Both the position numbers and the translations under genes were made by a program. Of a stretch of 64,000 bases of DNA, positions 7,353 through 16,320 are shown piece after piece (within the stretch, counting starts at the first letter, position 1; each line of letters begins with the position of its first letter). Source of the stretch: Aulosira sp. FACHB-615 (GTDB taxonomy: Bacteria > Cyanobacteriota > Cyanobacteriia > Cyanobacteriales > Nostocaceae); contig NZ_JACJSE010000003.1 of assembly GCF_014698045.1 (NCBI RefSeq), positions 124,001 to 188,000 on the forward strand. The letters run 5' to 3'. The notes under the pieces were generated by a model. That model did not search any database. It was not told where the DNA came from and worked only from the letters and a program-made list of their open reading frames with translations.

Positions 7353-9208
7353 CGTTTGTTTAAAGGAATGTTCCAGATGGACAGTTGCTTTTTTACTTCA
7401 GATATGGGAAAGGCAGAATTGTGTGTTTCACCGCTTTTACGCCCATCAATGGCATAAACTATACCTAAAACGCGATTTTGTGAGTCAAGCACAGGACTGC
7501 CAGAGTAACCGTGTTTGACTGCTGTTTCAGATATTTCTAGTTGTTGGTTTTGATAGTTCTTGATTTTTCCTATTACTACAGACCATAAGTTATCTTCGCC
7601 CCCTTGTTCAGAATGACCAATAATTTTAATGGGCATGTTGGAGTTAATGGCAGTTTCAGAAATGGCTAAAGGTTTAATATCTTCTGGTAGCTTATCAGTA
7701 ATTTCTAAAACAGCTAAATCCAGTCGTTCATCTTTGGAAGTTGCTTTGAATAGTTTGGCATTGCGACGCATTCGCACACGGTCTTTGGGTGGTGTGCTGA
7801 AAAATTCTACTTGAATATTTTTGCCTTGTTTATTTTCATGGTTATCACAAAAAATGACATGACGATTGGTGAGGATGAAAGTGCGATTGCCTTGTCGTTG
7901 AATAACTACGCCAGTACCCAACTTTGATCCCTGGCAACGGCTGTTGCTGTTGAAAGATTTTGCAGTGATGCGTACTATAGAACGTTTAACAGGTACATTT
8001 GGATCGTTCTTAGGCAACCATTGGCGATCGTCTTCTACACTTGCTAAATTATTCTCTTGTTCTGTCAATAATCGTTTTGCTTCGTCATAGTTGTTACGGG
8101 CATAGACAAACTCGGAATCAATTGTTTCTGCTTCGCCAAAAAATTTTATGGCTTTTTGCAGGTTTCCTTGTTGTTGGTGTAATAAACCCAAATTATTATA
8201 AGCGACAGCATGAGTAGTGCTAGGAGTTCCAGTAGTGTCTTCTGGTAAATCTATGACTTTATTGTATACCTTGATTGCGTCATCTAATTTATTCTGCTCG
8301 TGTAAAACAAGGCCAAGACCGTTGTAAGCAGAAGCATAGTTAGGGTTGATTTCTGTGGCTTTTTTGTAGGCGGCAACTGCTTCATCTAATTTATTCTGCT
8401 CGTGTAAAACAAGGCCAAGATTGTTGTAAGCGAAAGCATAGTTAGGGTTGATTTCTGTGGCTTTTTTGTAGGCGGCAACTGCTTCATCTAATTTATTCTG
8501 CTTATGCAGGATAATGCCAAAAAAGTTGTAAGCGAAAGCATTTTTAGGGTTGAGTTTTATGGTTCTTTGGAAGGTGGCAAATGCTTCATCTAATTTATTC
8601 TGATTATACAGAGAAACACCGCGACTATATTCAACAACATCTAGTAATTTTTTCGTTCCACTCGCTATAAAAAAATCATAGTTAGGTTTGAGTGGAATGC
8701 CTCTTTTGAAATTAGGATAAACTTTAGTAGTAATTTCAGCAACAGTGGCTAAAGCTGTTGCTGCGGCTGATGTCTTCTGCACTGTTAGGGCTAACAAAAT
8801 ATCGAAATAAGCAATAACATTGTTAGGGTTGAGTTGAATTGCTTTTTCGTAGGCGGCAAAGGCGGCATCTAATTTGTTTTGGTTGTACAGGGCAATGCCG
8901 AGATTGTGGTAAGCATCAGCAAAATTAGGGTTGAGTTGAATCGCTTTTTTGTAGGCGGCAACGGCGGCATCTAATTTGTTTTGGTTGTACAGGGCAACGC
9001 CGAGATTGTGGTAAGCATCAGCATTATTTGGTTCAATTTGAATAACTTGGCGAAATATTGCCTCTGATTCTGCGTATTTACGCGCTTGTTGGGCGACTTC
9101 GCCTTGTTGAAATAGCTGTTTGACGGTGGTTTGAGCAGCTACAAGCTGGGGTGTGCTTGCTAAGAATAAGATTAAGAATAATTTGGTAAATAAGTGATGA
9201 CGGCGCAT
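7349..9208 (-). CDS. Secreted TPR protein with trypsin-like serine protease domain
   Basis: I place the start at the ATG at 9208 (MRRHHLFTK), giving 619 residues with a signal peptide (LFLILFLASTPQLVAAQ). The frame is open further upstream to 9700, but that part is repeat DNA. Residues about 35-380 hold TPR motifs (for example NADAYHNLGVALYNQNKLDA, repeated with variation). The C-terminal 200 residues form a trypsin-like protease: His about 450 in ILTNRHVIF, Asp about 497 in ERLDLAVLEI, Ser about 569 in KHGYSGSPVLD. All three triad residues are present, so it is probably active outside the cytoplasm. It is the first gene of a three-gene operon. Its substrate is unknown. Confidence 0.88.
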   Translation of the reverse strand: MRRHHLFTKLFLILFLASTPQLVAAQTTVKQLFQQGEVAQQARKYAESEAIFRQVIQIEPNNADAYHNLGVALYNQNKLDAAVAAYKKAIQLNPNFADAYHNLGIALYNQNKLDAAFAAYEKAIQLNPNNVIAYFDILLALTVQKTSAAATALATVAEITTKVYPNFKRGIPLKPNYDFFIASGTKKLLDVVEYSRGVSLYNQNKLDEAFATFQRTIKLNPKNAFAYNFFGIILHKQNKLDEAVAAYKKATEINPNYAFAYNNLGLVLHEQNKLDEAVAAYKKATEINPNYASAYNGLGLVLHEQNKLDDAIKVYNKVIDLPEDTTGTPSTTHAVAYNNLGLLHQQQGNLQKAIKFFGEAETIDSEFVYARNNYDEAKRLLTEQENNLASVEDDRQWLPKNDPNVPVKRSIVRITAKSFNSNSRCQGSKLGTGVVIQRQGNRTFILTNRHVIFCDNHENKQGKNIQVEFFSTPPKDRVRMRRNAKLFKATSKDERLDLAVLEITDKLPEDIKPLAISETAINSNMPIKIIGHSEQGGEDNLWSVVIGKIKNYQNQQLEISETAVKHGYSGSPVLDSQNRVLGIVYAIDGRKSGETHNSAFPISEVKKQLSIWNIPLNKR

Positions 9209-9318
9209 AAAAATGCCAATACTTTCTCTGATTTTATCAATACTTACGTGAAATTCGCCATGCAGCAGGTAAGCATTTGATACTGGTAAATTAGTCTTGC
9301 AGAGAAAAAAGATGTGCG

Positions 9319-9398
9319 ATCCCCCTAAATCCCCCTTAAAAAGGGGGACTTTAAGAATTTTTACCTTTTTAAGGGGGTCGCCGTAGGCGGGGGGATCT
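9319..9398. repeat. Palindromic repeat of CCCCCTTAAAAAGGGGG type
   Basis: GATCCCCCTAAATCCCCCTT, then AAAAGGGGGAC, then a spacer, then CCTTTTTAAGGGGGTCGCC and GGCGGGGGGATC. The outer arms and the inner CCCCCTTAAAAAGGGGG both pair. It lies in the upstream region of the TPR-protease gene and may influence its mRNA. Confidence 0.65.
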
Positions 9399-9426
9399 GA
9401 ATTTTGGATTGCCCAAAGTTGATCGC

Positions 9427-9657
9427 AATTATAGGTTTTGTGTACGCATTTGTTATTTCGGCATACGCATTTGTTATTTCTGTGTATGCAGTTATAGATT
9501 TTGCATACACAATTGTTATTTCGGCGTACACATTTGTTATTTTTGTGTATGCAATTGTTATTTCGGCGTACACATTTGTTATTTTTGTGTATGCAGTTAT
9601 AGATTTTGCATACACAATTGTTATTTCGGCGTACGCATTTGTTATTTCTGCGATCAC
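9427..9657. repeat. 21-bp tandem repeat, 11 units
   Basis: Eleven consecutive 21-bp units (11 x 21 = 231 bp), for example ATTTGTTATTTCGGCATACGC at 9448-9468 and AATTGTTATTTCGGCGTACAC at 9511-9531. Variant unit types alternate. Because 21 is a multiple of three, several frames on both strands stay open and give artificial heptad peptides. No unit carries a start with a ribosome binding site, so I treat it as a minisatellite upstream of the TPR-protease gene. Confidence 0.9.
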
Positions 9658-9806
9658 TTTTGCTGATTATACTTATGCCAAAATTATCAATCAGCATCAA
9701 AAATGGGTAAAAACACAGGTTTTATAAACATTTCATGAAACTTTTAAATAAATAAATCCACAAACTTACTCATCTCAGGTAAAAGGTTACTCAATTATTT
9801 TGAAAA

Positions 9807-9894
9807 CAGTTATCAGTTATCAGTTATCAGTTATCAATCACTGTTCACTGTTTACTGTTTACTGTTTACTGTTCACTGTTCACTGTTCACTGTT
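9807..9894. repeat. Heptanucleotide tandem repeats (STRR)
   Basis: Four copies of CAGTTAT (9807-9834), a short break, then about eight copies of ACTGTTC or ACTGTTT (9840-9894). These 7-bp repeats are typical of heterocystous cyanobacteria. They end just upstream of the ribosome binding site of the 9910 gene. Confidence 0.9.
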
Positions 9895-9909
9895 AAAAAA
9901 GGATGCCTC

Positions 9910-10347
9910 ATGGCTTTAAAAACTCGTCGTTCTGCTGCTGTTGAAAAAGCCCAACTTCGTCTTGCTTTGCTGAAATCTATTAGTGAAAATTTAGATTTAG
10001 GACATGGATTAACAATAGAAGCTTACAACAATCTCATCAATAATACCCGTGCCATTCTAGAATCTCATAATACCCTGGTGTCCAATCTGGAAGAATCGCG
10101 CAAAACATTAACTCAAATGGACAAAGCCCTTTCGGAAATGTCTGAAAGAATGCTAAGTGGTGTTGCAACTGTCTACGGCAGAAATAGTATGGAGTATTCT
10201 AAAGCTGGTGGTTCTAACCGAAAACGCAGTCGACAATCTACTCCTAAAGTTACTCCAGTTGCGGCGGTTGTTGCCAATCAATCTACGCAAGCTGTGATGG
10301 AAAATTCATCAACTAACGGTAACGGTACAACTCCTTTGCTGCAATAG
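9910..10347 (+). CDS. Small conserved-looking protein of unknown function
   Basis: 145 residues, mostly helical in the first 95 (AVEKAQLRLALLKSISENLD, then a heptad-like stretch around NNTRAILESHNTLVSNLEES), followed by a basic, Ser/Thr/Ala-rich tail that looks disordered. No membrane segment or catalytic motif is seen. AAGGA lies just before the ATG. The helical part could form a coiled coil or bundle and the basic tail could bind nucleic acid or acidic partners, but this is only inference. It stands between two repeat blocks. Confidence 0.7.
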   Translation: MALKTRRSAAVEKAQLRLALLKSISENLDLGHGLTIEAYNNLINNTRAILESHNTLVSNLEESRKTLTQMDKALSEMSERMLSGVATVYGRNSMEYSKAGGSNRKRSRQSTPKVTPVAAVVANQSTQAVMENSSTNGNGTTPLLQ

Positions 10348-10383
10348 TCCATTTTCGTGTTTAGTGAAAGACTTATCATTAAG

Positions 10384-10551
10384 GCCGCAGGGGGGCAGGG
10401 GGGCAGAGGAGTAGGGGAGATGGAGAAAAAACCAATTCAAAATCATCAAGACTTGAAGGTTTATCAAGCCGCAGGGGGGCAGGGGGGCAGAGGAGTAGGG
10501 GAGATGGAGAAAAAACCAATTCAAAATCATCAAGACTTGAAGGTTTATCAA
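10384..10551 (+). repeat. Perfect 84-bp direct duplication covering a gene start
   Basis: Two adjacent 84-bp copies (10384-10467 and 10468-10551) with the same sequence: a G-rich leader (GCCGCAGGGGGGCAGG), a ribosome binding site (AGGAGTAGGGGAG), an ATG and the first 16 codons of the four-helix-bundle gene. Because 84 is divisible by three, the copies remain in frame. The lack of differences suggests a recent event. Confidence 0.95.
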
Positions 10552-10890
10552 ATGGCATTTGATGCAGCCATGAAAATCTTTGAAATCTCTAAAAAGTTTA
10601 ATGTAGAGGAACGATATTCTTTAACTGATCAAATTCGTAGATCATCTCGTTCTGTTTGTGCAAATTTGGCGGAGGCTTGGAGAAAGCGTCGATATGAGGC
10701 GGCTTTTGTAGCTAAACTGAATGACTGTGAGGCAGAAGCAGCAGAAACACAAACATGGATTGAATTTGCCGTGAAGTGCAATTATATGGATGTTGAATCA
10801 GGTAGAGAGTTATATAGAATCTACAACAAAATCTTAGGTAGTTTGGTAAATATGATTACTAATCCCTCACCTTGGCTAATGAAGCGTTAA
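10504..10890 (+). CDS. Four-helix bundle protein (23S rRNA intervening-sequence type)
   Basis: From the ATG at 10504 the product has 128 residues and matches the four-helix bundle family first known from 23S rRNA intervening sequences: QDLKVYQMAFDAAMKIFE, then DQIRRSSRSVCANLAEAWRK, then a third and fourth helix. The family's molecular role is unclear. An identical start with the same ribosome binding site exists at 10420, inside the first copy of the 84-bp duplication; initiation there would add 28 residues (a repeat of the first 16 plus a Gly-rich linker). I prefer 10504 because it gives the usual family length, but both starts may be used. Confidence 0.85.
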   Translation: MEKKPIQNHQDLKVYQMAFDAAMKIFEISKKFNVEERYSLTDQIRRSSRSVCANLAEAWRKRRYEAAFVAKLNDCEAEAAETQTWIEFAVKCNYMDVESGRELYRIYNKILGSLVNMITNPSPWLMKR

Positions 10891-10916
10891 CTCCCCTGCT
10901 CCCCAGCCCCCTTGCA

Positions 10917-11303
10917 CTAATTCTCAACGTTCCAACCAAGGGCTGTAGCGACTTCATTAGCTAATTCTAGGGGGTTGAAGGGTTTAGCGATCGCTGTTAC
11001 TATACCCATCTGAGCATAACGACGGCGATCGCTGGCTTGGATTTTAGCTGTTAATAAAATTACGGGAATTTCTTTTGTAGCAGCATTGGCTTGGAGTTGT
11101 TCAAAGGTGGTGATTCCATCCATATCCGGCATCATCACATCGAGTAAAATTGCATCTGGCTGGTAAGTCTCGGCTTGGGTAATACCTTCTTTTCCAGAAT
11201 TGGCTGTGACTACTTCCCAACCAGCGACGGTTTCTAAACAAATTTTGGCAACTTCTTGAATATACTGTTCGTTATCTACAACAAGAATCCGTTTTACTGC
11301 CAT
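10917..11303 (-). CDS. Stand-alone response regulator receiver domain
   Basis: 128 residues, a single CheY-like receiver: acidic pocket at the start (VVDNEQY), phosphoacceptor Asp in AILLDVMMPDMDG, Thr in VILLTAK, and the conserved Lys in AIAKPFNP. It has no output domain, so it probably acts by protein contact or phosphotransfer. It lies 178 bp downstream of the large hybrid sensor gene in the same direction and is the likely partner of that protein. Confidence 0.92.
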   Translation of the reverse strand: MAVKRILVVDNEQYIQEVAKICLETVAGWEVVTANSGKEGITQAETYQPDAILLDVMMPDMDGITTFEQLQANAATKEIPVILLTAKIQASDRRRYAQMGIVTAIAKPFNPLELANEVATALGWNVEN

Positions 11304-11339
11304 AATTCATACCAATATATAGAAATCTGGTTTGATTAT

Positions 11340-11500
11340 TGAAATTATTTGTAAAGGCTGGGAGTGGGGAGTAGGGAGTAGGGACAAGGGGGACAAGGGA
11401 GACGAGGGAGACAAGGGAGACAAGGGGGACGAGGGAGAAAAATATTTTACTAGCAACTCAGCACTCAGCACTCTTCACTCTTCACTCTTCACTCTCAACT
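11340..11500. repeat. Spacer of short tandem repeats
   Basis: GGGAGTAGGGAGTAGGG, then several GGGAGACAA or GGGGGACAA units, then CAGCACT and TTCACTC heptamers. They separate the hybrid sensor gene from the receiver gene and overlap the end of the sensor frame slightly. A terminator is not evident. Confidence 0.7.
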
Positions 11501-14500
11501 GTATGATGAGTGATGCGCTGAAGTAAGTCCATTACTCTTTGTTCAAATTCTTGGGTGGTTACACGTCCTTTGGTTAAAAATTCGGTGTAGCCTAATTTAA
11601 GTCGTTGGCGTTCGGACTCATCTAAATCTTTGGCGGAGTAAACTACTACGGGCATGGTACATAAATGATTGTGTTGTCGTAACCAATCAATTACCACAAA
11701 GCCATCGCTTTCTGGCAAAATTAAGTCAAGAATTAATAAGTCAGGATTCAATTCTTGGCTGAGGTGAATGGCTTCTCTGCCTGTTTGTGCCAAGCAAGTT
11801 TCGATGTCATGGCGCTCAAATAAAGTAATTAGTAATTGTGCTAAGTCGTTGTCATCTTCTACTATTAAAATTCGGGCGCGTTTCGATGGTTTGGCAACGA
11901 CTTGTTTCAGGGATTGTAATAAATAACTTTCTTGCACTGGTTTACTGAGCCAGTCTGCAAAATCTGTGATTGGTTTGCCATTAGTATCTGATTGATAAAC
12001 ACTACAAATTACAATCGGAATATGTTGCGTATCAGCACGTTCTTTTAAAATTGCCATTGTTTGCCAGCCGTTCATTTCTGGCATGAGCAAATCAAGTAAA
12101 ATCACGTCTGGTTGTTGTGATGATGCGGTGGCGATCGCTTCTTGCCCAGTAGCAACTATTACAACTCGATAACCGCCTTTTTGTAATAAAGTTTGCAGTT
12201 CATTAGCAATATCTGGATCATCATCACAAACCAAAACCAAGGGAGAATAAGCGATTGGCAGTGGGCAGTGGTGGTTAGATTGGGTAGTTTCGGGAATTTG
12301 TGGAGCTTGGTAAATGGGGAGTGTAAAGTAAAATGTACTACCTTCGCCTAAAGTACTTTCCACCCAAATACGCCCGCCATGTTGCTGTACAATGCTTTTG
12401 CAAATTGCTAAACCCAAACCTGTGCCATCATGGTTACGCGAATCAGATGAATCTACTTGTTGAAATCGCTCAAAAATACTTTCTAATTTATCTTCTGGAA
12501 TACCACGTCCGGTATCTTTAACTGAGAGTAAAACTTCATTTTGTTGCTGCTGAATTTCTAACCAGACTGTCGCTCCACTCACGGAGAATTTAATGGCATT
12601 GCTCAACAAATTTGTTAATGTTTGGACAATGCGATCGGGGTCAGCCCATAACATTACTGATAAGCTAGAAATTGCTAATTTTACTCCTTGTTTATTTGCC
12701 AATGTTTGAATAGTATTGACGGCTGATTGAATTAACTCGTCAAGGTTGCAAATTTCCCGCGCCATCTTGACTTTGCCAGATTCAATGCGTTCGATGTCTA
12801 AAATATCATTAATTAATCGGACTAAGCGATCGCTACTATCTATGGCAATTTGTAACAGCCGTTTTCCTGGCTCAGAATCTGCTTTTAATAAACCACTGGT
12901 GAGCATTCCTAAAGAACCATGAATTGAGGTTAAAGGTGTGCGGAGTTCGTGACTCACCACAGAAACAAACTCATCTTTCATTCGCTCAACTTGTTTGCGT
13001 TCTGTCACATCTCGCAAAATCACTGTATAGTAAACTTCCTCACCCATATTTAACTTAGAAATGGAAGCTTCAGCCGGAAATTCACTACCATCTCGGCGCT
13101 GACCAAATAACTCCCGCCGTTCTCCCATTCTTCGCGCTAAATTTGTTGATTTGCCAAAGTCAGATACGTGTTGACGATGAGCTTGGGTAAATCGCAATGG
13201 TAAAAGTATATCTAATTTCTGCCCCATGATTTCTTGAGCCGTATAACCAAAGATTTTTTCGGCTCCTTGGTTAAATAAAGTAATGCTTTGGTTGCTATCT
13301 ATAGAAATAATTGCATCATCAGCAATATCTAAAATTCGGGCTAATTTTACTTGAGAAACCCGCAATTCTTCTTCAATGCGTTGGCGTTTATCTAGTTCTG
13401 ATTGTAATTGACGGTTGACAGTAATTAATTCGGCGGTACGTTCGGCAACTCGTAATTCTAATTCATTATTGGCTTTTTGTAAGGCGGCTTGAGTTTGTTT
13501 TAATGCGGCTTCGGCTAAAGTGCGATCGCGTTGGTTGCGTAATGCGACAATACCATAAGTTAAATCTTCTGCCAGTTTTTTCAACAACTGCACTTCATCA
13601 TCATCAAAAGCGTTTGCTTCCGCCGCATAAATATTCAACGCGCCAAAAGTTTGATTCTCTGTTTTTAAAGGTAACGCGATCGCCGCCCCATAACCCCGTT
13701 CTTCTGCTTGACAGCGCCAAACTTCATATTTCGGGTCAGTTAATATATTCTGAATAATGCAAGTTTTACCTGTGCGAATGGCTGTACCCGTTGGCCCTTG
13801 ACCACGCACAGTATTTGACCAAGTAAGCTGGAGGGTTTGTAAATAGCCATCATCATAGCCAGCTTGCGCCACTGGTAGAATATTTTTTTCCCGATCATTT
13901 TCCGCAAAGCCTACCCAAGCCAGCCGATAACCACCAACTTCCACAATAATTTGGCAAATTTTCTGAAGTAGTTCTAGTTCGTTTGGTGTGCGGACAATAA
14001 TTTGATTGCAACTACTCAATGTTTGGAGTGTGCGATTAATGCGGCGAATTTCGGTTTCGACTTGTTTATAGTGGGTAATATCGCGGGTAATTGCCAACTG
14101 GACAAATTTGCCATCAGTTTTATTTTGCAGAGGTACAGCGTGAGTTTCCATCCAGCGACGCTGACCTTGATAGGTAATCATTTCAAACTGCAAAGCACCT
14201 TTATTACCTTGACAAACACTTTCATGCAGTTGGCGAAATGCAGCTTGATATTCTGGAGTAATCAAAGAGTAAACTGATTTACCAATTACCTTGGCTTTGC
14301 TTTTAGCTTCAATAACCGCCAGTCCCGCAGCATTAATTTCTAAAATTGTGCCATCAGCCCCTACTACTTTCACACATTCCGGTTCACCTTCAAAGATGGT
14401 ACGCCAGTCAGCCGCAAAGTTAGATATGGGAGATGAAAGCGCCTCTGTTTCCTGAGATGGTTGTTGCTGAGTTTGTCCCATCCGCTTGAGTAATTGTATC

Positions 14501-16320
14501 CGTTCCAGGCGGTTGACAATGCGAGTAACCAGTTCTGGCCCGACAATGGGTTTGCTGACAAAATCATCAGCACCAACGCTATACACCTGATTTACAATGT
14601 CCGCCTCACTATGGACTGTGAGAAATAAAATCGGTAATTCACTCCAATGGGAGTCATTTCGCACCACTTGACACAACTCAATACCGTTGCTGTGGGGCAT
14701 TTCTACATCCAGAATCAACATATCTGGCTTGACTGTTTCCAAAGTTTCCCAAAACCGTCGCGGATCATCCAACCCAATTACTTGTAAACCCCAAGGTGTG
14801 AGTAAAGTTTGTAACAGAGCGAGAATTTTTGGGTCATCATCGACAGCCAGAATTTTGGCTTCACCGTGGGGTAATTGTTGGAGTAATTGAGCGATCGCAT
14901 CTGCCACCTGTCCCGCCGTCATTGGCTTTTGTAAAAAGGTATGTCCCCCTTGCCTTGCCAACTGCAAGCGATTGGCTAAATCTGTTTGCTCAGTAAAAAC
15001 TAACACTGGCACAGGTGGTTTTCTTTGTGCCAATTCTCCTAAAAAACTCAAACTATCTTCGGGATGCTCAGAAAAACTAGGATCAAGTAACACCGCGCTG
15101 GGATGGTCGCGGTAAAGTATAGTTCTGGCAGACTCTAGATTTGTAGCAATGCTTACTTGAAATTCTGCACCAGCCGTAGTTTGTCTTAGTTGTTCCCCAA
15201 TAGTCTGGTCTTGATCAACCACCAAAACTAAAGGTAATTTACTATCAACTGCGGTTGAGTTTACCTCCTCACCTTGAGTTTGAATTTCCTGGCGCAAGGA
15301 TTTCACCCAAGTTTGCAGCTGAGTCATTTCTTCCGGCGTTAACTTCTGACCAGACTTAAGTAACTGTTCAATTTGACGCGCCAGTTTTGAACCAGTCGGA
15401 AAACCAAATGTTCCTAACGAACCGGCTAAGGTATGGGCTTCTTTCGTTGCTTGGTTGAGCAATTCACTATTTAAACCTGACTTAGCAAAAACCGCTTGTT
15501 CGATAACTTTGATTTGCTCATCGACTCGCCCTTGAAATCTTTGCCAAACTCCGGCTATGGCTTGGAGTGTTTGTTGTTGTGATGATAATTCTGCTTTGGG
15601 TTTCTGGTTTTTAGACTTGGCTGATTTTGTAGCGGTTTTCTCTTCTTCCTGGGGTTTGAGCCGATAGCCAATTCCATACACAGTCTCAATTAAATCACCA
15701 GGCGCACCCACAGCTTTTAATCTCTGGCGTAACCCTTTAATATGAGTCCGCACAGCTTCTTCCCCTGGTGTATCTTCGTAAGACCACAAATGTTCTAAAA
15801 TCATCCCGCAACTAAACACGCGGCGACTATTACGTAAAAATAATTCTAAAAGCGCATATTCTTTGGGAGTTAATGATAGTAAATCATTACTATAACTCAC
15901 TTCACAACTACTAGGGTCAAGACGCAAATTTCCCCATTCTAAAACAGGTTGTGATGATGCACTCCCACGCCGCAATAAAGCCCGCACACGGGCGACTAAT
16001 TCTTCCTCAGCAAATGGTTTCACGACATAATCATCCGCCCCTGCATCCAAGCCAATTGCTTTCTCATGACTACTATCACATCCCGTCAACAACAGGATAG
16101 GCATTTGCAAATTATTGGAGCGAATTTGCCGACACAAACTAATTCCATCTAATTTCGGCAAAATTACATCTAATAAAATTAAATCATAATTATAAGTTTG
16201 AATTAAATCCCAAGCAGATTCACCATCATTTGCGACTTCCACTGCATAGTTCTGGTTAGTCAGAACAGCCGTTAGGGCATAGGCATTTAACTCGTCATCC
16301 TCGACAACTAATATTTTCAT
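11482..16320 (-). CDS. Giant hybrid two-component protein with DNA-binding domain
   Basis: 1612 residues. Domains in order: receiver (1-115, Asp51 in LILLDVILPKLDG); OmpR-type winged helix (about 125-223, ending GIGYRL); Hpt (about 250-350, His296 in EAHTLAGSLGTFG); degenerate-looking receiver (362-480, Asp413 in AVLLDPSF); receiver (487-605, Asp538 in LILDVEMPHSNG); PAS (about 640-755); GAF (about 775-920); PAS (about 1000-1115); HisKA (VSHELRTPLTS); HATPase (DTGRGIPEDK, GTGLGLAICKSI); two more receivers (LLDLLMPEMNG and LILDLILPESDG). The protein could sense by GAF/PAS, relay phosphate through Hpt and receivers, and bind DNA itself. No membrane segment is seen, so it is soluble. It is a whole relay in one chain, with the stand-alone receiver downstream. 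Confidence 0.92.
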   Translation of the reverse strand: MKILVVEDDELNAYALTAVLTNQNYAVEVANDGESAWDLIQTYNYDLILLDVILPKLDGISLCRQIRSNNLQMPILLLTGCDSSHEKAIGLDAGADDYVVKPFAEEELVARVRALLRRGSASSQPVLEWGNLRLDPSSCEVSYSNDLLSLTPKEYALLELFLRNSRRVFSCGMILEHLWSYEDTPGEEAVRTHIKGLRQRLKAVGAPGDLIETVYGIGYRLKPQEEEKTATKSAKSKNQKPKAELSSQQQTLQAIAGVWQRFQGRVDEQIKVIEQAVFAKSGLNSELLNQATKEAHTLAGSLGTFGFPTGSKLARQIEQLLKSGQKLTPEEMTQLQTWVKSLRQEIQTQGEEVNSTAVDSKLPLVLVVDQDQTIGEQLRQTTAGAEFQVSIATNLESARTILYRDHPSAVLLDPSFSEHPEDSLSFLGELAQRKPPVPVLVFTEQTDLANRLQLARQGGHTFLQKPMTAGQVADAIAQLLQQLPHGEAKILAVDDDPKILALLQTLLTPWGLQVIGLDDPRRFWETLETVKPDMLILDVEMPHSNGIELCQVVRNDSHWSELPILFLTVHSEADIVNQVYSVGADDFVSKPIVGPELVTRIVNRLERIQLLKRMGQTQQQPSQETEALSSPISNFAADWRTIFEGEPECVKVVGADGTILEINAAGLAVIEAKSKAKVIGKSVYSLITPEYQAAFRQLHESVCQGNKGALQFEMITYQGQRRWMETHAVPLQNKTDGKFVQLAITRDITHYKQVETEIRRINRTLQTLSSCNQIIVRTPNELELLQKICQIIVEVGGYRLAWVGFAENDREKNILPVAQAGYDDGYLQTLQLTWSNTVRGQGPTGTAIRTGKTCIIQNILTDPKYEVWRCQAEERGYGAAIALPLKTENQTFGALNIYAAEANAFDDDEVQLLKKLAEDLTYGIVALRNQRDRTLAEAALKQTQAALQKANNELELRVAERTAELITVNRQLQSELDKRQRIEEELRVSQVKLARILDIADDAIISIDSNQSITLFNQGAEKIFGYTAQEIMGQKLDILLPLRFTQAHRQHVSDFGKSTNLARRMGERRELFGQRRDGSEFPAEASISKLNMGEEVYYTVILRDVTERKQVERMKDEFVSVVSHELRTPLTSIHGSLGMLTSGLLKADSEPGKRLLQIAIDSSDRLVRLINDILDIERIESGKVKMAREICNLDELIQSAVNTIQTLANKQGVKLAISSLSVMLWADPDRIVQTLTNLLSNAIKFSVSGATVWLEIQQQQNEVLLSVKDTGRGIPEDKLESIFERFQQVDSSDSRNHDGTGLGLAICKSIVQQHGGRIWVESTLGEGSTFYFTLPIYQAPQIPETTQSNHHCPLPIAYSPLVLVCDDDPDIANELQTLLQKGGYRVVIVATGQEAIATASSQQPDVILLDLLMPEMNGWQTMAILKERADTQHIPIVICSVYQSDTNGKPITDFADWLSKPVQESYLLQSLKQVVAKPSKRARILIVEDDNDLAQLLITLFERHDIETCLAQTGREAIHLSQELNPDLLILDLILPESDGFVVIDWLRQHNHLCTMPVVVYSAKDLDESERQRLKLGYTEFLTKGRVTTQEFEQRVMDLLQRITHHTVESEE

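Noticed and set aside
9209..9700. 164-residue N-terminal extension of the TPR-protease frame
   Set aside because: It is encoded by the 21-bp minisatellite and a palindromic repeat, lies before a clear signal peptide with its own ATG at 9208, and has no protein-like composition.
9404..9727. Plus-strand ORF with heptad peptide (VYAFVISAYAFVISVYAV)
   Set aside because: Entirely repeat-encoded; other frames are equally open; no ribosome binding site.
9807..9894. Possible CRISPR-like array
   Set aside because: Units are 7 bp and contiguous, with no spacers; no cas genes in the window.
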